From contig JABAAA010000059.1 of the NCBI GenBank assembly GCA_014239005.1, positions 1 through 7,479 of the forward strand: DNA of 7,479 bases, read 5' to 3'. Each line of letters starts with the position of its first letter. The first letter of the stretch is position 1. Shown one piece after another: positions 4,893 through 7,479 of this stretch. Source of the DNA: Alphaproteobacteria bacterium. GTDB lineage: Bacteria > Pseudomonadota > Alphaproteobacteria > JABAAW01. Position numbers and translations under genes: made by a program. The notes beneath the pieces are model-generated. The model had not been told where the DNA came from and did no database searches. It saw only the letters and a program-made list of their open reading frames with translations.

Positions 4893-7250
4893 ATGTTTGA
4901 AGAACATTCCGTAGAACTATCATGGGGTGAGCGCGAGCTGCGCCTCGAAACAGGATTGCTTGCAAGACAAGCCGACGGAGCCGTGCTAGCCAGCTACGGC
5001 GCGACGCGCGTTCTGTGCACAGCTGTCTATGCGCGCACGGCGCGCGAAGGGGTGAATTTTCTACCCCTGACGGTCAACTACCAAGAGAAAACCTTCGCTG
5101 CCGGCAAAATTCCCGGGGGCTTCTTCCGACGCGAAGGTCGCCCTGGTGAAAAGGAAACGCTGACCTCTCGTCTGATCGATCGTCCTCTGCGTCCCCTGTT
5201 TCCCAAGGGCTATCGCTGCGAAACGCAAATCGTCTGCACCGTCCTGGAGCACGACTTGCAGAACGACCCGGACATTCCCGCCCTCATCGGTGCCAGCGCC
5301 GCCTTGCACCTCTCCGGTGCACCGCTGCTGGCTCCCGTGGCGGCAGCACGCGTGGGCTGGCTGAAGGGCAGCCCTGTGCTGAACCCGACGTTGGGCGAGC
5401 TGGAGGAGAGCGAGCTCGACCTCGTGCTAGCCGGCACGGCGAACGGCATCTTGATGGTCGAATCGGAGGCGAAAGAGTTGAACGAAGAACAGATGCTAGA
5501 AGCACTGGGTTTCGGACAGGAATCGTTCGCTCCCGTACTGGCGGCGATCGAAGAGCTGGGCGGCAAGGCGCGAAAACCCGCCTTCGTCGTTCCTCCTGCC
5601 AACGACGCGCTCAAAGGGCTGGACGAAAAGATGACGCAAGCCTTCGGCGCAAAGATTCAAACCTGCTACGAGAAGACCAAAAAGACGGAACGCGTCCAAG
5701 CGCTCGAAGAGCTGCGCGGCGAAGTTACCAAAACCTACGCAGAGCTGGAAGACAACAGCGGCGTGCTCGAAGTGCTGAAAGGATTGGAAAAGCATTGGGT
5801 GCGCAAAAAAACGCTGGAACAAAAAGTGCGGATCGACGCACGCGGGCTGGAAGACATTCGCGCGCTCGATTGCCGCGCGGGCTATCTTGCACGCACGCAT
5901 GGGTCAGCCCTGTTTACCCGCGGCGAGACGCAAGCGCTGGCAGTCGCCACGCTAGGCACGCCCCAGGATTCGCAGATCGTCGATGCGCTGGCAGGCGAGT
6001 ATCGCGAACACTTCATGTTGCACTACAACTTCCCGCCCTATTCGGTCGGCGAGGCGAACATGATGCGTCCTCCTGGACGTCGAGAAATTGGGCATGGCAA
6101 GCTCGCGTGGCGCGCGCTTCGTCCTCTGATGCCGTCGAAAGAAGACTTCGCCTACACGGTGCGCGTGGTCTCGGAGATCACCGAATCGAACGGCTCCTCG
6201 TCGATGGCGACCGTGTGTGCGAGCTCGCTGGCACTGATGGACGCGGGCGTGCCGCTGCGATCGGCGTGCGCCGGCATCGCGATGGGGCTGATCAAGGAGG
6301 GGGAGGAAGTTGCGATTCTCTCCGACATCTTGGGCGACGAGGATCATCTCGGCGACATGGATTTCAAGGTCGCCGGCAGCGACAAAGGGATCACGGCCTT
6401 GCAGATGGACATCAAGATCGAACAGATCACGCTGGAGATCATGCGCAGTGCACTCGCGCAAGCCGAGCATGGTCGCAAACACATTCTTGCTACCATGGCA
6501 CGTTGCATCGACCATCCGCGCGACAGCCTCTCGGAACACGCGCCGCGCATGCGCACGATCAAAGTTCCGAAGGACAAGATTCGCGAGGTCATCGGGGCGG
6601 GAGGCAAGGTGATTCGCGAGTTGCAAGAGACGACGGGAGCGCGCATCGACATCGACGACGATGGCACTGTGCGCATCGCGGCGGTGGAAGAACGCGCGAT
6701 CGAGGCTGCCATAGAAAAGATCGAGGCGCTGACTGCCAGTGCGCAAATCGGTAAGATCTACAAGGGCAAGGTGGTGCGCATCATGGACTTCGGCGCCTTC
6801 GTCAACTTCCTTGGCGGGAAGGACGGGCTGGTGCATATCTCCGAGATCGCCCATCATCGTATCGGTCGCGTCTCCGATGTTCTCGCCATCGGCGACGAGG
6901 TCACGGTGAAATGCCTTCGCATCGACGAGCAAGGAAGGGTCGGACTGTCGATCCGCGCCACTCAAGAGGACGAAGGCGGGGGTAGCGGCGGCGGCGGCGG
7001 GGGTGGCGGCGGCGGCGGCGAACGACAACAACGTTACGGTGAAGAGGTTCATCACTCCCCTTATTCCTCCGACGATTCTCAGGGCGAGCGTCGCGGTGGC
7101 GGTGGCGGGGGCTACGATCGCGATCGTCGCGGCGGCCACGGCGACAAAAGAGGGGGAGGCGGTGGCGGCCACGGCGACAAACGAGGTGACAGAGGGGGAG
7201 GTGGTGACAGGCGTTCTTCGCACAAGTCGCGTCCCTCTTACCGCGATTGA
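4893..7250 (+). CDS. pnp: Polyribonucleotide nucleotidyltransferase (PNPase) with Gly/Arg-rich tail
   Basis: PNPase is a trimeric 3'-5' phosphorolytic exoribonuclease that releases nucleoside diphosphates and can also polymerise them. From ATG 4893 it has 785 residues. Two RNase PH modules are complete. The first carries the RNA-gripping FFRR loop (77-80), and the second carries the phosphate-site serines GSSSMATV (435-437) and the metal/catalytic residues D484, D490 and K492 in [11 protein letters not shown], matching E. coli D486, D492 and K494. A KH domain follows (about 553-612, VIGAGGKVI) and an S1 domain (about 620-690, [13 protein letters not shown]). After ATQED comes a tail of about 91 residues, including an 11-Gly run, RGG units and two GHGDKRG copies, where the E. 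coli tail is short and lacks such repeats. AGGAGA (4875-4880) lies 12 nt before the ATG. TTG 4884 is in frame but only 3 nt from that SD, and family homology starts at MFEEHSV. The gene lies 191 bp after rpsO. Confidence 0.97.
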   Translation: MFEEHSVELSWGERELRLETGLLARQADGAVLASYGATRVLCTAVYARTAREGVNFLPLTVNYQEKTFAAGKIPGGFFRREGRPGEKETLTSRLIDRPLRPLFPKGYRCETQIVCTVLEHDLQNDPDIPALIGASAALHLSGAPLLAPVAAARVGWLKGSPVLNPTLGELEESELDLVLAGTANGILMVESEAKELNEEQMLEALGFGQESFAPVLAAIEELGGKARKPAFVVPPANDALKGLDEKMTQAFGAKIQTCYEKTKKTERVQALEELRGEVTKTYAELEDNSGVLEVLKGLEKHWVRKKTLEQKVRIDARGLEDIRALDCRAGYLARTHGSALFTRGETQALAVATLGTPQDSQIVDALAGEYREHFMLHYNFPPYSVGEANMMRPPGRREIGHGKLAWRALRPLMPSKEDFAYTVRVVSEITESNGSSSMATVCASSLALMDAGVPLRSACAGIAMGLIKEGEEVAILSDILGDEDHLGDMDFKVAGSDKGITALQMDIKIEQITLEIMRSALAQAEHGRKHILATMARCIDHPRDSLSEHAPRMRTIKVPKDKIREVIGAGGKVIRELQETTGARIDIDDDGTVRIAAVEERAIEAAIEKIEALTASAQIGKIYKGKVVRIMDFGAFVNFLGGKDGLVHISEIAHHRIGRVSDVLAIGDEVTVKCLRIDEQGRVGLSIRATQEDEGGGSGGGGGGGGGGGERQQRYGEEVHHSPYSSDDSQGERRGGGGGGYDRDRRGGHGDKRGGGGGGHGDKRGDRGGGGDRRSSHKSRPSYRD
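6975..7233 (+). repeat. Gly-codon and RGG-coding repeat region in pnp
   Basis: The region begins with GGC/GGG/GGT glycine runs (3 Gly, Ser, then 11 Gly from 6984). Later come [27 protein letters not shown], a second [12 protein letters not shown], and RR. The two copies around 7136 and 7178 share a GGCCACGGCGACAAA core. It encodes a low-complexity, basic, probably disordered tail. Such runs are prone to copy-number change and assembly error. Confidence 0.8.
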
Positions 7251-7270
7251 CGATGAGACCCTATGTGCGC

Positions 7271-7288
7271 TTGTTTTATTCAAAACAA
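7271..7288 (+). repeat. AT-rich inverted repeat downstream of pnp
   Basis: TTGTTTT (7271-7277) is a perfect inverted match to AAAACAA (7282-7288) with a 4-bp loop, 20 bp after the pnp stop. It is AT-rich with no GC stem, so a terminator role is weak. Its left arm doubles as the -35 element of the rpsB promoter candidate. Confidence 0.5.
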
Positions 7289-7299
7289 TAGGCTAGGCT
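7271..7299 (+). promoter_or_regulatory. Candidate promoter for rpsB
   Basis: TTGTTT (7271-7276), a 17-bp spacer and TAGGCT (7294-7299) match the spacing and -10 hexamer of the truB promoter candidate. Transcription would begin near 7306, giving rpsB a leader of about 130 nt that contains the long hairpin at 7319-7367. This is a by-eye match of modest strength. Confidence 0.35.
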
Positions 7300-7318
7300 T
7301 TCTGACGAGACAGCGACC

Positions 7319-7367
7319 CACACGATACGTAGCACGCGCTCGCGGGCGTCGTGTCGCGTATCGTGTG
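7319..7367 (+). promoter_or_regulatory. Long hairpin between pnp and rpsB (candidate rpsB leader element)
   Basis: CACACGATACG (7319-7329) pairs over 11 bp with CGTATCGTGTG (7357-7367). Inside, CACG (7333-7336) pairs with CGTG (7350-7353), and CGC (7337-7339) with GCG (7346-7348) past one bulged T, leaving a small CG-rich loop. No T-run follows on either strand, so it is not a standard intrinsic terminator. It may be the 3' end structure of pnp mRNA or part of an rpsB leader bound by S2. S2 autocontrol of rpsB is known in other bacteria, but this fold is not one I recognise. Confidence 0.55.
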
Positions 7368-7435
7368 TGCGCGTCGCTTGCGGCTGACGGGCTAGCGAGA
7401 AACTTGACAGAATAAGGCAACGCACCACACCCAAC

Positions 7436-7479
7436 ATGGAAGTAGTACCTTTCACGATGCGCCAAATGGTCGAAGCGGG
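7436..7479 (+). CDS. rpsB: 30S ribosomal protein S2, first 15 codons
   Basis: Only the N-terminus is in the window: MEVVPFTMRQMVEAG, running off the right edge. FTMRQ-x-x-EAG is the usual start of bacterial S2, where FTMRQLLEAGVHFGHQ is typical. S2 joins the 30S subunit late and is needed for S1 binding. The call rests on about ten residues but the match is specific. ATG 7436 has no clear Shine-Dalgarno: AAGG at 7414-7417 is 18 nt away. The gene is co-directional with pnp, 185 bp downstream, and probably has its own promoter and leader. The tsf gene usually follows rpsB, beyond this window. Confidence 0.85.
   Translation, partial: MEVVPFTMRQMVEA

Noticed and set aside
5952..7283. A 443-codon open frame antisense to pnp
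   Set aside because: It lies opposite the fully conserved PNPase frame. Its residues mirror complementary codons of GC-rich pnp and show no domain I recognise.
7319..7367. Intrinsic terminator for pnp
   Set aside because: The stem is strong but no T-run follows it on either strand.
7404..7409. Perfect TTGACA as the -35 of an rpsB promoter
   Set aside because: No -10-like hexamer lies 16-18 bp downstream, and the start would fall on the rpsB ATG; a leaderless mRNA is possible but unsupported.
1..7479. A defence, mobile or biosynthetic system
   Set aside because: All recognisable genes are a transporter and conserved RNA/translation genes. No transposase, integrase, toxin, nuclease cluster, CRISPR repeat or tRNA was seen.

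Overview
This window looks like ordinary chromosomal housekeeping DNA from a GC-rich proteobacterium, most likely an alphaproteobacterium. The TruB, S15 and PNPase sequences, read from memory of the families, look alphaproteobacterial: TruB has [10 protein letters not shown] and GHAGTLDP, S15 has [12 protein letters not shown] and [13 protein letters not shown], and PNPase has [21 protein letters not shown] lineage below class level cannot be given from the sequence alone. I see no mobile element, CRISPR array, tRNA or defence system.

Layout from left to right. (1) The 3' part of a major facilitator superfamily transporter, + strand, to 1069. (2) Convergent to it, 15 bp away, a - strand mnmC locus (3102 down to 1085). 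It encodes the two halves of the tRNA wobble-uridine enzyme MnmC. The methyltransferase half and the FAD oxidoreductase half lie in different frames that meet at a run of eight C residues. A -1 slip there would give a continuous protein of about 672 residues, close to the 668 of E. coli MnmC. (3) A 120 to 150 bp divergent control region with two overlapping promoter candidates, one for each direction, and an eight-codon leader ORF whose stop overlaps the truB start. (4) The + strand cluster truB, rpsO, pnp, followed by the first 15 codons of rpsB at the right edge.

The + strand genes all serve RNA and translation: TruB makes pseudouridine 55 in tRNA, S15 nucleates assembly of the 30S platform, PNPase degrades RNA and S2 is a late 30S protein. 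MnmC on the opposite strand modifies wobble U34 of tRNA, so the divergent region may balance two tRNA-modification genes. The rpsO-pnp and pnp-rpsB spacers both hold clear inverted repeats, which fits the RNA-level autoregulation known for pnp and rpsB in other bacteria.

Most unusual points: the mnmC frame break with its C8 run, adjacent hairpin and GTGA stop/start overlap; several in-frame 12 or 15 bp tandem repeats that lengthen linkers in MnmC and TruB; a Gly-rich, RGG-containing tail of about 91 residues on PNPase; and the leader ORF at truB. No new multi-gene system is visible.
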